Shown here in pieces: positions 32,057 to 41,755 of a stretch of 64,000 nucleotides of DNA. The stretch lies in contig NZ_CP138918.1 of the NCBI RefSeq assembly GCF_047123305.1, positions 868,001-932,000 of the forward strand, in the 5' to 3' direction. The position numbers were made by a program, and so were the translations under genes. The notes under the pieces are model-generated. The model searched no databases. It was given only the letters and a program-made list of their open reading frames with translations, and had not been told where the DNA came from. The DNA comes from Thalassobius sp047123305 (GTDB lineage Bacteria; Pseudomonadota; Alphaproteobacteria; Rhodobacterales; Rhodobacteraceae). Within the stretch, counting starts at the first letter, position 1; each line of letters starts with the position of its first letter.

Positions 32057-32138
32057 GTTGCAGCCCCCTATCCCCAGAGATAGACCCTACGGGGGGGGCT
32101 TGTCCATGTTGGACGGGCAAATTCGGGGGAAACAGTCT

Positions 32139-33020
32139 GTGAACTTGGTCCTGACAGTGCTGGAAATTTCGGCACCGGTGTTCTTTCTGGCGTTGATTGG
32201 TTTTGTCTGGGTGAAGGCGGGGTTCGAGTATCGGATCCGCTTTGTCACGCAGCTGGCGATGAACCTGGGCATCCCCTGTCTGATCTTCACCGCACTGATG
32301 AAAACCCAGATCGATCCGCAGGCGCTGGCGGACCTGACGCTGGCCTCTATCGCGGCCTATGGCGCGGTCACGGTTGTAGGCTATGCGTTGGTCAAACTGA
32401 CCAAGCTGGAGGTGCGCACCTATCTGGCCCCCATCATTTTTGGCAACACCGGCAATCTGGGCCTGCCGCTGGCGCTGTTTGCCTTCGGCGAGGTTGGCCT
32501 GAGCTACGCGGTGGTGGTCTTTGCCGTTATGGCGATCTGGTCCTTTACCTTCGGGATCTGGCTGGTGGCAGATGGTGGGTCTCTGCTGAAGGTTTTGAAA
32601 GAACCTTTGGTGGCAGCAACGCTTTTGGGGGCGCTGTTTCTGTGGCAGGGCTGGCAGACGCCAACCTTCCTGACCAACACCCTGGAGCTGGTGGGGCAGA
32701 TGGCAATTCCGCTGATGCTGATCACCCTGGGCGTGGCCGTGGCACGGCTGTCACCCGGTCAGATCGGACGGGCCACCTGGATTTCTTTGGTGAAATACGT
32801 GCTCTGTTTCGGGTTGGCCTATGCCATTGCGCAGGGGTTCGGACTGGAACCAGTTGCCGCTGCTGTGCTGACCATCCAGATCGCTACCCCTGTGGCCGTG
32901 TCCTCTTACCTCTTGGCCGAAAAATACGGTGCAGATGCGGGATCTGTGGCGGGGCTGGTGGTGGTTTCAACCGTGATGTCGATCTGCGCAATTCCGCTGA
33001 TGCTGGCGCTCTTGCTGTAA
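32139..33020 (+). CDS. AEC (auxin efflux carrier) family transporter
   Basis: 293 residues with about ten membrane segments in the two five-helix halves of the AEC family, and the conserved FGNTGNLGLPLALF block in the middle and IATPVAVSSYLLAEKYG near the end. Bacterial members export or import small carboxylates such as malate; substrate unknown. I use the GTG at 32139, preceded by GGGGGA at 8-nt spacing, because the first hydrophobic segment starts there; ATGs at 32055 and 32106 would add a hydrophilic tail. Confidence 0.85.
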   Translation: MNLVLTVLEISAPVFFLALIGFVWVKAGFEYRIRFVTQLAMNLGIPCLIFTALMKTQIDPQALADLTLASIAAYGAVTVVGYALVKLTKLEVRTYLAPIIFGNTGNLGLPLALFAFGEVGLSYAVVVFAVMAIWSFTFGIWLVADGGSLLKVLKEPLVAATLLGALFLWQGWQTPTFLTNTLELVGQMAIPLMLITLGVAVARLSPGQIGRATWISLVKYVLCFGLAYAIAQGFGLEPVAAAVLTIQIATPVAVSSYLLAEKYGADAGSVAGLVVVSTVMSICAIPLMLALLL

Positions 33021-33098
33021 TGTGATCAACGGCCCCATTTGCAGGGCCCGCGCTTTGCGCTATTCTGTCAAAAAAGAAAAACAGAAAGCACGAGGCAG

Positions 33099-33683
33099 AT
33101 GAGCAGAACCCTTCGCCTATTGGTGCTGTTGATGGTGCTGGCGTCCTGTGGCGGCGGAAATTATTCCGCGCCGCGCAATTTGGACAATGCCTGCTCGATC
33201 CTCAGCCAGCGCCCGAAATACGCCCGCGCCTTCCGCGCCACGGAACGCCGTTGGGGTGTCCCGATGCATGTGCAGATGGCCACCATCTATCAAGAGAGCA
33301 AGTTTATCGGCAACGCCCGCACACCCTATCGCTATGTGCTGGGGGTGATCCCGATGGGTCGCCAAAGTTCGGCCTATGGCTATAGTCAGGCGCTGGACGG
33401 CACCTGGGGAGAGTACCAGAAAGCCACCCGAAGCTACGGGGCGCGGCGCGACAATATCTATGACGCCTCGGATTTCATGGGCTGGTATATGAACCAATCC
33501 CGCGATCGCAACGGCATCGCGCTGAACAATGCCAAACACCAGTATCTGGCCTATCACGAAGGCCAGACCGGCTACCGGCGCGGAACATACAAACGCAAAA
33601 GCTGGCTGATGCGGATCTCGAACGAGGTTGCCAGCCGCGCTGACATGTATCAGGCACAGCTGCGCAGCTGTTCGCGGTTCTGA
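33099..33683 (+). CDS. Lytic transglycosylase (SLT) domain lipoprotein
   Basis: 194 residues. The lipoprotein signal ends LMVLASCGG, with the lipidated Cys17. The SLT domain follows: YQESKFIGNA with the catalytic Glu66, GYSQALDGTWGEYQ and, near the end, YLAYHEGQTGY. Cleaves peptidoglycan glycan strands to anhydro-muropeptides in the periplasm. The ATG at 33099 is preceded by GAGG; a longer frame from 33039 would hide the lipoprotein signal. Convergent with lolA. Confidence 0.9.
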   Translation: MSRTLRLLVLLMVLASCGGGNYSAPRNLDNACSILSQRPKYARAFRATERRWGVPMHVQMATIYQESKFIGNARTPYRYVLGVIPMGRQSSAYGYSQALDGTWGEYQKATRSYGARRDNIYDASDFMGWYMNQSRDRNGIALNNAKHQYLAYHEGQTGYRRGTYKRKSWLMRISNEVASRADMYQAQLRSCSRF

Positions 33684-33696
33684 TCCCACAAAAGAT

Positions 33697-33728
33697 AAGG
33701 CCCGCTGCAGATGCAGCGGGCCTTTTGC
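33697..33728. terminator. Terminator between the transglycosylase gene and lolA
   Basis: AAGGCCCGCTGCA (33697-33709) pairs with TGCAGCGGGCCTT (33712-33724), followed on the plus strand by TTGC. It lies between convergent genes and can serve both. Confidence 0.8.
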
Positions 33729-33750
33729 TCACTTGCTCAGACCGCAGGCG

Positions 33751-34353
33751 TCACCGGCTGCGGCGCTCTTTTTCATCTGAAATGTCAAAGATGCTGTTCT
33801 TCAGTTTGACCGATGTGTCCATCGCGCCCAGCACAACAGTGGTGGCAGAGCCCACGTCGTCCCGGATCACCCACTGACGCAGCTGCACCGGGTTGCTGGT
33901 AAAGACCAGCTCGATGGTGCCATATTCGGGATGTTGCGGATCTTGTGCCAGCACCTTGGTTGCGGTGCCGTCATAGCTGTGCCCCACCACCATATTGGCG
34001 CGTTCCAGATTGATGTTGCGATCGAGGATCAGCTTTAGCGGCGTTTTCCCCAGCGGGTAGGTTTCGGGCTGAGGATTGCCACGTGGATCAAAGATCGCCA
34101 CCGAGCGACCAGAGGCCAGCACCAGCGTCTTGTCCTGATCGTATTCAAACCGGATTTTCCACGGGCGTTTCAGCTTCAGCTGACCGGTCATAATGGTGCC
34201 GTCATCGCTGATCTGGGTGAACCCGGCCTGCGCCGTTTTCAAATCGTTCAGATAGGCCGACAGCGCCTTGAGCGAGATCTGATCCGCCGCCGCAGGCAGG
34301 GCGGTGAGGGTCAAGGCGGCGAGCGCCGCAAGGGTATGGCGAATTTTCATCAT
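33751..34353 (-). CDS. lolA: Outer-membrane lipoprotein carrier protein LolA
   Basis: 200 residues. A signal peptide (ending PAAAD) precedes the LolA fold: LKALSAYLNDLKTAQAGFTQ, then LKLKRPWKIRFEYD and LVLASGRSVAIFDPR. Carries lipoproteins across the periplasm from LolCDE to the outer membrane. Two Met codons begin it (34353, 34350). It follows ftsK in the same direction after 143 bp containing a terminator, the ftsK-lolA order common in alphaproteobacteria. Confidence 0.92.
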   Translation of the reverse strand: MMKIRHTLAALAALTLTALPAAADQISLKALSAYLNDLKTAQAGFTQISDDGTIMTGQLKLKRPWKIRFEYDQDKTLVLASGRSVAIFDPRGNPQPETYPLGKTPLKLILDRNINLERANMVVGHSYDGTATKVLAQDPQHPEYGTIELVFTSNPVQLRQWVIRDDVGSATTVVLGAMDTSVKLKNSIFDISDEKERRSR

Positions 34354-34432
34354 AAAAATAACCTAAGCAATTTCGGCGCCCACCCAAAGGGGAGGTTCGG
34401 GCAAAATACCTCACATCCCTGTCAAAAGGCAA

Positions 34433-34475
34433 AAAGCGGCCCATCTGCCTGTGATGACAGGCGGTGGGCCGCTTT
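34433..34475 (-). terminator. Terminator or attenuator between ftsK and lolA
   Basis: Outer stem AAAGCGGCCCA (34433-34443) with TGGGCCGCTTT (34465-34475), 11 bp perfect; inner stem CCTGT/ACAGG with a GATG loop. On the minus strand the tail is TTTGCC. It should limit read-through from ftsK into lolA. Confidence 0.75.
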
Positions 34476-34496
34476 CCTAAGTCGTTCACATCACGG

Positions 34497-37400
34497 TCAG
34501 TTGACCTCGGGCACCAACACTTCGCGTTTGCCGACATGGTTGGCGGCCGACACCACACCCTCGTCTTCCATCTGCTCCACCAGTCGGGCGGCTTTGTTAT
34601 AGCCAATCGCCAGTTTCCGCTGAATGTAAGACGTCGAACATTTGCGGTCTTTGGCTACAATCGCCACCGCCTGATCGTAGAGCGCATCTTCGCCATTGGT
34701 ATTGCCACCAAGGCCCAACACCGCGTCGATGTTATCGGCCTTTTCGTCCTCGGGTCCTTCAACCACGCCACCGATATAGTCCGGCGGGCCGTAGCTCTTC
34801 AGATGGTTGACGATTTCCTCGACCTCTTCGTCGCTGACAAAGGGACCATGACAACGGGTGATTTTGGCACCACCGGCCATGTAGAGCATGTCCCCCATCC
34901 CCAAGAGCTGTTCCGCCCCCATTTCCCCAAGGATGGTGCGGCTGTCGACCTTCGAGGTCACCTGGAACGAAATCCGGGTGGGGAAGTTCGCTTTGATCGT
35001 ACCGGTAATCACATCAACCGAAGGACGCTGCGTCGCCATGATCAGGTGAATGCCCGAGGCCCGTGCCATCTGCGCCAGACGCTGAATACAGGCTTCGATC
35101 TCTTTGCCCGCCACCATCATCAGGTCGGCCATCTCATCAACGATGACCACGATGTAGGGCATTTTCACGGGGGTGATTTCTTCGGTCTCAAAGACGGGTT
35201 CACCGGTCTCATCATCAAATCCGGTCTGCACCGTCCGGCTGAAGGTTTCCCCTTTGGCCAGCGCGTCCTCGACGCGGCTGTTATAGCCATCGATGTTGCG
35301 CACACCCATTTTGGACATTTTGCGATAGCGATCTTCCATCTCGCCCACGGTCCATTTCAACGCCACAACCGCCTTCTTGGGGTCGGTCACAACAGGGGAC
35401 AGCAGGTGCGGAATGCCGTCATAAACGCTGAGTTCCAGCATCTTGGGGTCAATCATGATCAACCGGCAATCCTCAGGCGTCAGCTTGTACAGCAGGCTGA
35501 GGATCATGGTGTTGATTGCCACCGACTTGCCCGAACCCGTCGTCCCCGCGATCAGCAGGTGAGGCATCTTGGCTAGGTTGGCCACAACCGGGTCGCCGCC
35601 GATATCTTTGCCCAAGGCCAGCGGCAGTTTCTGGTTGCCGTCGCCAAAGTCACGGGCCGCTAAAATTTCGCGCAGCACTACTTTTTCGCGGTTTTCATTT
35701 GGCAGTTCGATCCCGATCACCGAACGGCCCGGCACGGTGGAGACACGTGCAGACAGGGCCGACATAGACCGCGCAATGTCATCGGCAAGACCGATGACAC
35801 GGCTGGCTTTCAGGCCTGGCGCGGGTTCCAGCTCATACATGGTGACCACAGGGCCAGGACGGACCGAGACGATCTCGCCCTTCACACCGTAGTCATCCAA
35901 TACGTTTTCCAGCATCCGCGCATTTTCTTCCAGCGCTTCGTCACTCAGGTGATGACGCTGGATCATCGACGGGTTCGCCAACAGGCTTAGCGGTGGCAGC
36001 TCAAAAGCGGGCGTGTTGTCGTCAAACTTCAACGCGGGCTGCGCTTCGGCCTTGGCGCGGCTTGAAGGCTGGATGGGTTTGCGATTGAGCGGTTGCACCA
36101 CCTTGCGCGGTTCCGGCGTCGGGATCGCACGTGGGGCCACTGCAGGCGTTGCCAGCGGAGTTGCCTGCGGTGCGGCTGCTTTGACCGGTGCGGCCACATC
36201 CGGCTGCTCCCCAATCGACGCGGCAATTTCGGCCACATCGGGATTTACCTCGGACGCAACTGGGGCTTCGGCGTAGACCACAGGTTCTGCCGCAGCGGAG
36301 GGCATGCCTTCCTGCGGGACCGCTTCTGCAAATGGGTTGGACTGGGCGATTTCAGGTGCCGTTTCAGGCACAGCCGCATGAGCAGGATCATAAGCGTGTT
36401 CCGCGTAGTGCGGTGCTGCCGCCTCTGGCATCTGCGGTTGAGCGGTCGCAGCAGAGGCGGTCAAAGGCGGTTCGGCGCGCAGACCCGCGGTCAGCGGCGG
36501 TTCTGGTGGCAACCCAGTGTGTACGGCTGGCTGCGCCGGGTCCAACACCAACGGATCGGGACCCCGTCCACGTCCCTTGGTCAGGGGGGCCACGGCCTCA
36601 ACCTGAACGGCGGGGTTGGACCGGACGCGGGACTTGATCACATCGGCAATCTTGGCCTTGATCCGGTCATCACCGGGGGCGTCGACATCGGGGGCCAGAT
36701 CTGGCTGTACCAGTTCCGGCGCGGGTATCTCTGCCGCATCCGCTGCCTCGGGGCGGCGGATCAGGGTGGGCATACGTTTCAGCAGGCTAGGCTTCTCAGG
36801 CGCTTCTGCGATCGCTTCTTCAGGCTCAAAATGTACGTCCTCCGAATCGGTGACTTGCCATTCTTCTTCCTCCGCCAGACGCTGCTTTTCGGCGCGGCGT
36901 TCGGCATTGCGCGCCTGCATCGTCTGTGCCGCGCCCACGGCCCCATGTGCCCCACGGCCCAGAACAGTCATCAGCGTGGCATAGGTCATGATGATCCCAA
37001 CCAGCAGGAAGCGCCCGCCCCGTTTCACCTCGGGCCAGGTGAAGCCCAGAACAAAGACACCCAGCACAATGACCGACAGGGCCGACAAGGCCGACATCAG
37101 CTTCAGCGCCACGCCCATGGAAAACGGCACGATCGTCAGGAAGAACCCCAGCACCGCGTCGCCAAAACGACCACCCAGACCATAGCCGTGCACCCAGCCC
37201 TCACCGGGCACCAAAGTGGCGGCATAAACCGAGGTCATGCAAATCAGGATCGGCAGGAAAATCAGACGGCCCACCGCCCGTTCCACACCATGGTGGCACA
37301 CCAAACGCGCGCCCCAGGCCAGCATCGACAGCGGCAGGATCCATGCGCCGTTGCCCAGAATCACAAACAGCAGGGCCGAAAAAGACGCCCCAGGACGCCC

Positions 37401-37595
37401 CAGCCAGTTCTGCACCGGCGCATCCGTGGCCGAGAGGAAAGACGGATCATCCGGATGATAGGAATGGACCATCGCCGCCACACCCAGCCCCAAGAGGATC
37501 AGAACAATCCCCAGAAGCTCCTTGCCGCGTTTTTCAATCGCGGCCTGCATGTCGCTGCCAAAAAGCGGATCGCGCCCACGTGCCTGATATGCCAT
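34497..37595 (-). CDS. ftsK: DNA translocase FtsK
   Basis: Septum-bound motor that pumps chromosome dimers at division and activates XerCD. 1032 residues: four or five membrane segments in about the first 210; a long linker (about 220-560) rich in Ala, Pro and Glu; then the RecA-like motor with Walker A GTTGSGKSVA near residue 685 and DPKMLELSVYDGIPHL; and a C-terminal gamma winged helix (about 965-1032, YIQRKLAIGYNKAARLVEQME) that reads KOPS sites. The ATG is preceded by GAGG. Begins 15 bp after the aminotransferase gene, so it is co-transcribed with it. Confidence 0.96.
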   Translation of the reverse strand: MAYQARGRDPLFGSDMQAAIEKRGKELLGIVLILLGLGVAAMVHSYHPDDPSFLSATDAPVQNWLGRPGASFSALLFVILGNGAWILPLSMLAWGARLVCHHGVERAVGRLIFLPILICMTSVYAATLVPGEGWVHGYGLGGRFGDAVLGFFLTIVPFSMGVALKLMSALSALSVIVLGVFVLGFTWPEVKRGGRFLLVGIIMTYATLMTVLGRGAHGAVGAAQTMQARNAERRAEKQRLAEEEEWQVTDSEDVHFEPEEAIAEAPEKPSLLKRMPTLIRRPEAADAAEIPAPELVQPDLAPDVDAPGDDRIKAKIADVIKSRVRSNPAVQVEAVAPLTKGRGRGPDPLVLDPAQPAVHTGLPPEPPLTAGLRAEPPLTASAATAQPQMPEAAAPHYAEHAYDPAHAAVPETAPEIAQSNPFAEAVPQEGMPSAAAEPVVYAEAPVASEVNPDVAEIAASIGEQPDVAAPVKAAAPQATPLATPAVAPRAIPTPEPRKVVQPLNRKPIQPSSRAKAEAQPALKFDDNTPAFELPPLSLLANPSMIQRHHLSDEALEENARMLENVLDDYGVKGEIVSVRPGPVVTMYELEPAPGLKASRVIGLADDIARSMSALSARVSTVPGRSVIGIELPNENREKVVLREILAARDFGDGNQKLPLALGKDIGGDPVVANLAKMPHLLIAGTTGSGKSVAINTMILSLLYKLTPEDCRLIMIDPKMLELSVYDGIPHLLSPVVTDPKKAVVALKWTVGEMEDRYRKMSKMGVRNIDGYNSRVEDALAKGETFSRTVQTGFDDETGEPVFETEEITPVKMPYIVVIVDEMADLMMVAGKEIEACIQRLAQMARASGIHLIMATQRPSVDVITGTIKANFPTRISFQVTSKVDSRTILGEMGAEQLLGMGDMLYMAGGAKITRCHGPFVSDEEVEEIVNHLKSYGPPDYIGGVVEGPEDEKADNIDAVLGLGGNTNGEDALYDQAVAIVAKDRKCSTSYIQRKLAIGYNKAARLVEQMEDEGVVSAANHVGKREVLVPEVN

Positions 37596-37610
37596 CGCTG
37601 CCCTCGTTCC

Positions 37611-38789
37611 TTAACCGTAGATACAGTTGCGCAGCGCCATCAGCCCGCGTTCTGTTTCATCGTTGGGGTGGACCAGTGCCACCCGAATGTATTCTTTGCC
37701 GGGGTTAAAGCCTTCAACCTCGCGGGCCAGATAGGCCCCGGGAAGAACCCGCACACCAGTATCCTGCCACAGCTTCAGCGCTGAGGCCTCGCCGTCTTTG
37801 ACCGGCAGCCAGAGGAAGAAACCCGCTTCAGGGCTTTGATAGCCGGGGATTTCGCCAAAAACCTTGTCGGCAATTTCGAACTTCTGCTGATATAGGTGAC
37901 GGTTTTCGACCACATGGCCTTCATCCGCCCAGACCCGTTCCGCCACCTTCTGCAACGGCAATGGCAGCGGGGCACCGGCGTAGGCGCGCAGCTGTTTGAT
38001 CCGTTTAATGCATTCCGGACCACCCGCCACAAAGCCCGAGCGCAGCCCCGGCAGGTTCGAGCGTTTGGACAGCGAATGGAAGATCACCACACGTTCGGGA
38101 TCTGCACCGATCTCCTGCGCCACTTCCAGCGCGCCGGCTGGCGGTGTGCCGCGATAAATCTCGGAGTAGCATTCATCCGCAAAGATGCGGAAATCATGCT
38201 TTTCGGCCAGACGGATCAGCTCTGCCCAGTACGCACGACTGGCGACCGCCCCCTGTGGGTTGGCCGGTGAACAGATATAGGCCACCGCTACACGGTTCAG
38301 CACCTCAGGTGGCAGGGCGGTGTAATCAGGCAGATGGCCGGTTTCCTTGGTCGCCGGCACCATCATCGGTTCCGCTCCGACCGAAATCGCCGCGATCATG
38401 TAGACCTGGTAGAAGGGGTTGGGCAGCAGCACGATCGGCTGACCGCCGCCTTTGGTTTCCGGCACCAAAGCCATCGCCGCATTATAGAGCCCTTCCCGAG
38501 TGCCATTCAGCGGCATGACCTGTGTGGCGGCTTCCACCCCAACGCCATAGCGTCGCTGGATCCAGTCGCGAATCGCATTCTGCAATTCCGGTGTGCCGTC
38601 GTTGGGGGGGTATTTGCCGAATCCTTCGGCATTTTCCGCAATGATTTCGCTGACCCAAGACGGAAACGCGTGCTTGGGTTCACCAATGGTCATATGCATC
38701 ACGACGCCGCCGGGTTCATGCACATCCAACAGGGCGCGCAGACGCGGGAACGCATAAGCGGGAAGGTTCGAAAACCGCTCAGGAAACAT
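37611..38789 (-). CDS. Class I/II aminotransferase, DapC-like (succinyldiaminopimelate transaminase type)
   Basis: 392 residues, fold-type I PLP enzyme. The PLP lysine is in FHSLSKRSNLPGLR; YICSPANPQGAV and FADECYSEIYRG are the cofactor-binding blocks. Roseobacter proteins that begin FPERFSNLPAYAFPRLRALLD are usually called N-succinyldiaminopimelate aminotransferase (DapC), which fits the presence of dapB and dapF, but other acceptors are possible. I use the ATG at 38787-38789, preceded by GAGG; a GTG 11 codons upstream (38822) lacks a good ribosome site. Followed at 15 bp by ftsK. Confidence 0.85.
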   Translation of the reverse strand: MFPERFSNLPAYAFPRLRALLDVHEPGGVVMHMTIGEPKHAFPSWVSEIIAENAEGFGKYPPNDGTPELQNAIRDWIQRRYGVGVEAATQVMPLNGTREGLYNAAMALVPETKGGGQPIVLLPNPFYQVYMIAAISVGAEPMMVPATKETGHLPDYTALPPEVLNRVAVAYICSPANPQGAVASRAYWAELIRLAEKHDFRIFADECYSEIYRGTPPAGALEVAQEIGADPERVVIFHSLSKRSNLPGLRSGFVAGGPECIKRIKQLRAYAGAPLPLPLQKVAERVWADEGHVVENRHLYQQKFEIADKVFGEIPGYQSPEAGFFLWLPVKDGEASALKLWQDTGVRVLPGAYLAREVEGFNPGKEYIRVALVHPNDETERGLMALRNCIYG

Positions 38790-38850
38790 CAGATTTTGCC
38801 TCAATGTGTCGGGATCATTCACGCCCCGTTTGCGTTGAGACTAGCCAAAG

Positions 38851-38885
38851 AGGCCCGCCGCGTCCAGTTCCGACGCGGCGGGCCT
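38851..38885 (-). terminator. Terminator after the amidase gene
   Basis: Perfect 14-bp stem, AGGCCCGCCGCGTC (38851-38864) and GACGCGGCGGGCCT (38872-38885), 7-nt loop. It separates the amidase gene from the aminotransferase-ftsK unit. The T-rich side is stronger on the plus strand. Confidence 0.75.
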
Positions 38886-38959
38886 GCTTTTGTTGTGACC
38901 TTTTTGACGAAGCTGAGCCGTGCCTTAGCCGACTTAGGTTGCGGTTCTTCGCAACCGGT

Positions 38960-40294
38960 TCAGCCCTCTTGCAGTGCCAGCTCAGCTGCCGCGGCAATGC
39001 GCAGCAAACGCTCTTCCTGCCCTGGCAGGCCGTTTAACAATATGCCACAGCTCGGCACGCCGGTTGGCAGGGAGACCCCGCAATTGCCCATCAGATTGCC
39101 CACACGGGTGTTCTGCAAAGCCAGCAGGTTTTCGGTGACATAGTACTGATCATCGGTCATCAACCTGTCCGCTTTGGGAGGCAGAATCGGCGCCGTGGGA
39201 CACAGCACAGCGTCAAAGCCTGCAACCCGTTCATTCCAGGTCGCCCGCAACGCCTCCAGCTTCTGCCAGGCGCGCACATAATCCGGTCCGCCCACAGAAC
39301 GCCCGCCACGGAATCGTTCTAGAATACGGTCAAACATAAGGTCGGGACTGGCTTCGATCACCTCGCCCCAACGGCCATAGGCCTCCGCGGTGTAAAGCGG
39401 TCCGGCAAGGGACATCGCCTCCGCCACCTCTGGCGCTTCGATCTTCACAATCTCTGCCCCGGCCTCTGCTAGTTTGGCGACCGCAGTGTCAAAGGCGTTC
39501 AACGGCACTTCGCGGGTGTCTTCCAGCACCACGGTCTGCAACACTGCCAGACATTTGCCTTTCAGCGTTGCGCCCTGCAAATCGGCCGGTTTTCCACCTT
39601 CCAGCGCTGCCAGCATCAAGGCCGCATCTTCCACCGAGCGGCACAGCGGGCCGACGGTGTCAAACTTGGCACACAAGTCCACAACCCCTGACAGGCTGAC
39701 CCGCCCAGCGGTGGTTTTCAGCCCCACCAGATCATTCCAGGCCGAAGGGATTCGCACCGAACCGCCGGTGTCCGACCCAATGCCGCAAGCCGCCAGATCA
39801 AACGCAACAGAGGTCGCCGCCCCCGAAGACGAGCCGCCCGAAACCGCGTCATGATCGTTTACACAAGGCGGTGTTGCCGTCACCGGGTTCAGACCCAGCC
39901 CCGAAAAGGCCAATTCGCTCATGTGGGTTTTGCCCAGACAGACCAGCCCCAGCGCCGTGGCGTTGCGCAGCACCAAAGCGTCCCTTGCGGGCACGCGATC
40001 TTTGAGCAGTGCCGAGCCCGCCTCGGTCGCAACCCCAGCACTGTCAAACAGGTCCTTCCAGGAGATCGGCACCCCATCCAACACAGACAACCGCTGCCCC
40101 GCCTTGGCGCGGGCCTGTGCCGCCTCCGCCTCGGCCAGCGCCCGCTCAGAGGTGACACGGGCATAGATCCGATCCCGAAACGGGTGGGCCGCGATCGCCG
40201 TCAAATAGGCCTCGGTCAGCGCAACGGGATCGATCTCTCCCGCGCCAATGCCCCGCCCCAGTTCCGCGGCGCTTGCCTTAAGCCAATGGTCCAT
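38960..40294 (-). CDS. Amidase signature family hydrolase
   Basis: 444 residues of the amidase signature family, with the Ser-cisSer-Lys triad: Lys80 in PISWKDLF, Ser155 in GGSSSGAA, and the nucleophile Ser179 in SDTGGSVRIP. Hydrolyses a carboxamide; substrate unknown. It does not look like GatA, because there are no gatCB neighbours and the glycine pattern differs. The ATG at 40292-40294 has an AGGAGG ribosome site; a longer open frame to 40693 runs antisense into the ubiquinone gene and is not real. Divergent from the UbiH-type gene. Confidence 0.9.
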   Translation of the reverse strand: MDHWLKASAAELGRGIGAGEIDPVALTEAYLTAIAAHPFRDRIYARVTSERALAEAEAAQARAKAGQRLSVLDGVPISWKDLFDSAGVATEAGSALLKDRVPARDALVLRNATALGLVCLGKTHMSELAFSGLGLNPVTATPPCVNDHDAVSGGSSSGAATSVAFDLAACGIGSDTGGSVRIPSAWNDLVGLKTTAGRVSLSGVVDLCAKFDTVGPLCRSVEDAALMLAALEGGKPADLQGATLKGKCLAVLQTVVLEDTREVPLNAFDTAVAKLAEAGAEIVKIEAPEVAEAMSLAGPLYTAEAYGRWGEVIEASPDLMFDRILERFRGGRSVGGPDYVRAWQKLEALRATWNERVAGFDAVLCPTAPILPPKADRLMTDDQYYVTENLLALQNTRVGNLMGNCGVSLPTGVPSCGILLNGLPGQEERLLRIAAAAELALQEG

Positions 40295-40390
40295 ATGTGC
40301 CTCCTGTTCTTCTTGCCGCTTCTTCTTGCCGCGACCGTAGCGACGCTGAGGCGCATGGACAATCCCGCGCAGCCACGCATATTGAGGGCC

Positions 40391-41608
40391 ATGACATATG
40401 ACAGCGATATCTTGATCGTCGGCGGCGGCCTCAATGGTCCCGCTCAGGCCCTGGCTCTGGCACAGGCGGGCTTCACCGTGACGGTGATCGACGCCCTGCC
40501 CCGCGCCGCACAGGCTTCGGACAATTTCGACGGCCGCGCCTATGCGCTGGCGCTGGCCTCGCAGCGATTGCTGAACCGCATTGGGATCTGGGATCAGGTG
40601 GCTGGCAATGCGCAACCCATGCTGGACATCAAGGTCAGCGACGGCCGCGCCGGTGAAGGCCCACTGAGCCCGTTTTTCCTGCATTTCGACCATGCCGAAC
40701 TGGAAGAAGGCCCGATGGGCTACATGCTGGAGGACCGCTTCCTGCGTCGCGCCCTGTCAGACGCCATGCGAGCAGAGGACCGCATCACCGTGAGGGATGG
40801 CACCAAGGTGGTGGCCCAAGAAGCGGACATGACAGGCGTGACGCTCGCCCTCGACACCGGTGCCACGCTGGCGGGCCGGTTGCTGATCGGCGCAGATGGT
40901 CGCACATCCGGCACCGCCGACCGGGCTGGCATCAAACGCAGCGGTTGGGGCTATGGTCAAACCGCGCTGGTCTGCGCCATTTCGCATGAACACCCGAACC
41001 AAGGGGTGGCGCATCAGTTTTTCATGCCCCCTGGCCCCTTGGCGATTCTACCGCTGCCGGGCAACATGTCCTCCATCGTGTGGTCGGAAACGCACGAAAA
41101 TGCCGCCGCCATCCACAGCCTCAGCGACGCAGACTACATGCATGTGCTGAGGCCACGTTTTGGCGACTTTCTGGGCAGGATCGAGCTGGCAGGCCAGCGC
41201 TTCACCTATCCGCTGAACCTGACGCTGGCTGACAGTTTCACCGCAGGGCGGCTGGTGCTGATCGGCGACGCGGCGCACGGGATGCATCCCATCGCAGGTC
41301 AAGGGCTGAACGCAGGATTGCGGGACATCGCAGCGCTGACACAGGTCCTGCGTGAAGCCAAGGCGCGTGGCGAGGACTTCACCAGCGAACTGGTGCTGGA
41401 CCGCTACCAAGAATGGCGTCGCTTTGACACCGCCAGCCTTGCGCTGAGCACCGACCTCACCAACAAGCTGTTTTCCAACGACAACCCGCTGCTGCGCTTT
41501 GCCCGCGATCTGGGCATGGGGGCGGTGAACGCCATGCCGGGTCTGCGCCGCAGCTTCATGCGCGAAGCGGCGGGGCTCACCGGCGATCTGCCTGACCTGA
41601 TGCGCTAA
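40391..41608 (+). CDS. UbiH/UbiF/COQ6-family FAD monooxygenase
   Basis: 405 residues. The FAD-binding GGGLNGPAQALAL block lies at the start, the DG motif region follows (DGRTSGTADRAG), and GDAAHGMHPIAGQGLNAGLRDI closes the FAD site. Members hydroxylate the aromatic ring in ubiquinone synthesis (C1, C5 or C6). Which carbon is modified cannot be read. The ATG at 40391 directly before the FAD motif is preceded by GAGGG. Single gene; convergent with petC over a terminator. Confidence 0.9.
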   Translation: MTYDSDILIVGGGLNGPAQALALAQAGFTVTVIDALPRAAQASDNFDGRAYALALASQRLLNRIGIWDQVAGNAQPMLDIKVSDGRAGEGPLSPFFLHFDHAELEEGPMGYMLEDRFLRRALSDAMRAEDRITVRDGTKVVAQEADMTGVTLALDTGATLAGRLLIGADGRTSGTADRAGIKRSGWGYGQTALVCAISHEHPNQGVAHQFFMPPGPLAILPLPGNMSSIVWSETHENAAAIHSLSDADYMHVLRPRFGDFLGRIELAGQRFTYPLNLTLADSFTAGRLVLIGDAAHGMHPIAGQGLNAGLRDIAALTQVLREAKARGEDFTSELVLDRYQEWRRFDTASLALSTDLTNKLFSNDNPLLRFARDLGMGAVNAMPGLRRSFMREAAGLTGDLPDLMR

Positions 41609-41706
41609 TCTAATGCACTGACTGCGTTTCATCTTGCTAAAACTACTCTGGGGGAATTGGCCGCCAGGCCAAGGGGGCAACACTCCGATATCCACCCGGC
41701 AAAGAA

Positions 41707-41731
41707 AAAGCCCCGCCGTTGGCGGGGCTTT
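41707..41731 (-). terminator. Terminator of the petABC operon
   Basis: Perfect 11-bp stem, AAAGCCCCGCC (41707-41717) and GGCGGGGCTTT (41721-41731), with a T-rich tail on the minus strand; it also closes the convergent hydroxylase gene. Confidence 0.85.
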
Positions 41732-41755
41732 CCATTTCATCAGACCTGAACAGTC

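Noticed and set aside
38960..40693. N-terminal extension of the amidase antisense to the hydroxylase gene
   Set aside because: The amidase has a strong AGGAGG site and family-like start at 40294; the extension is a shadow of the opposite strand.
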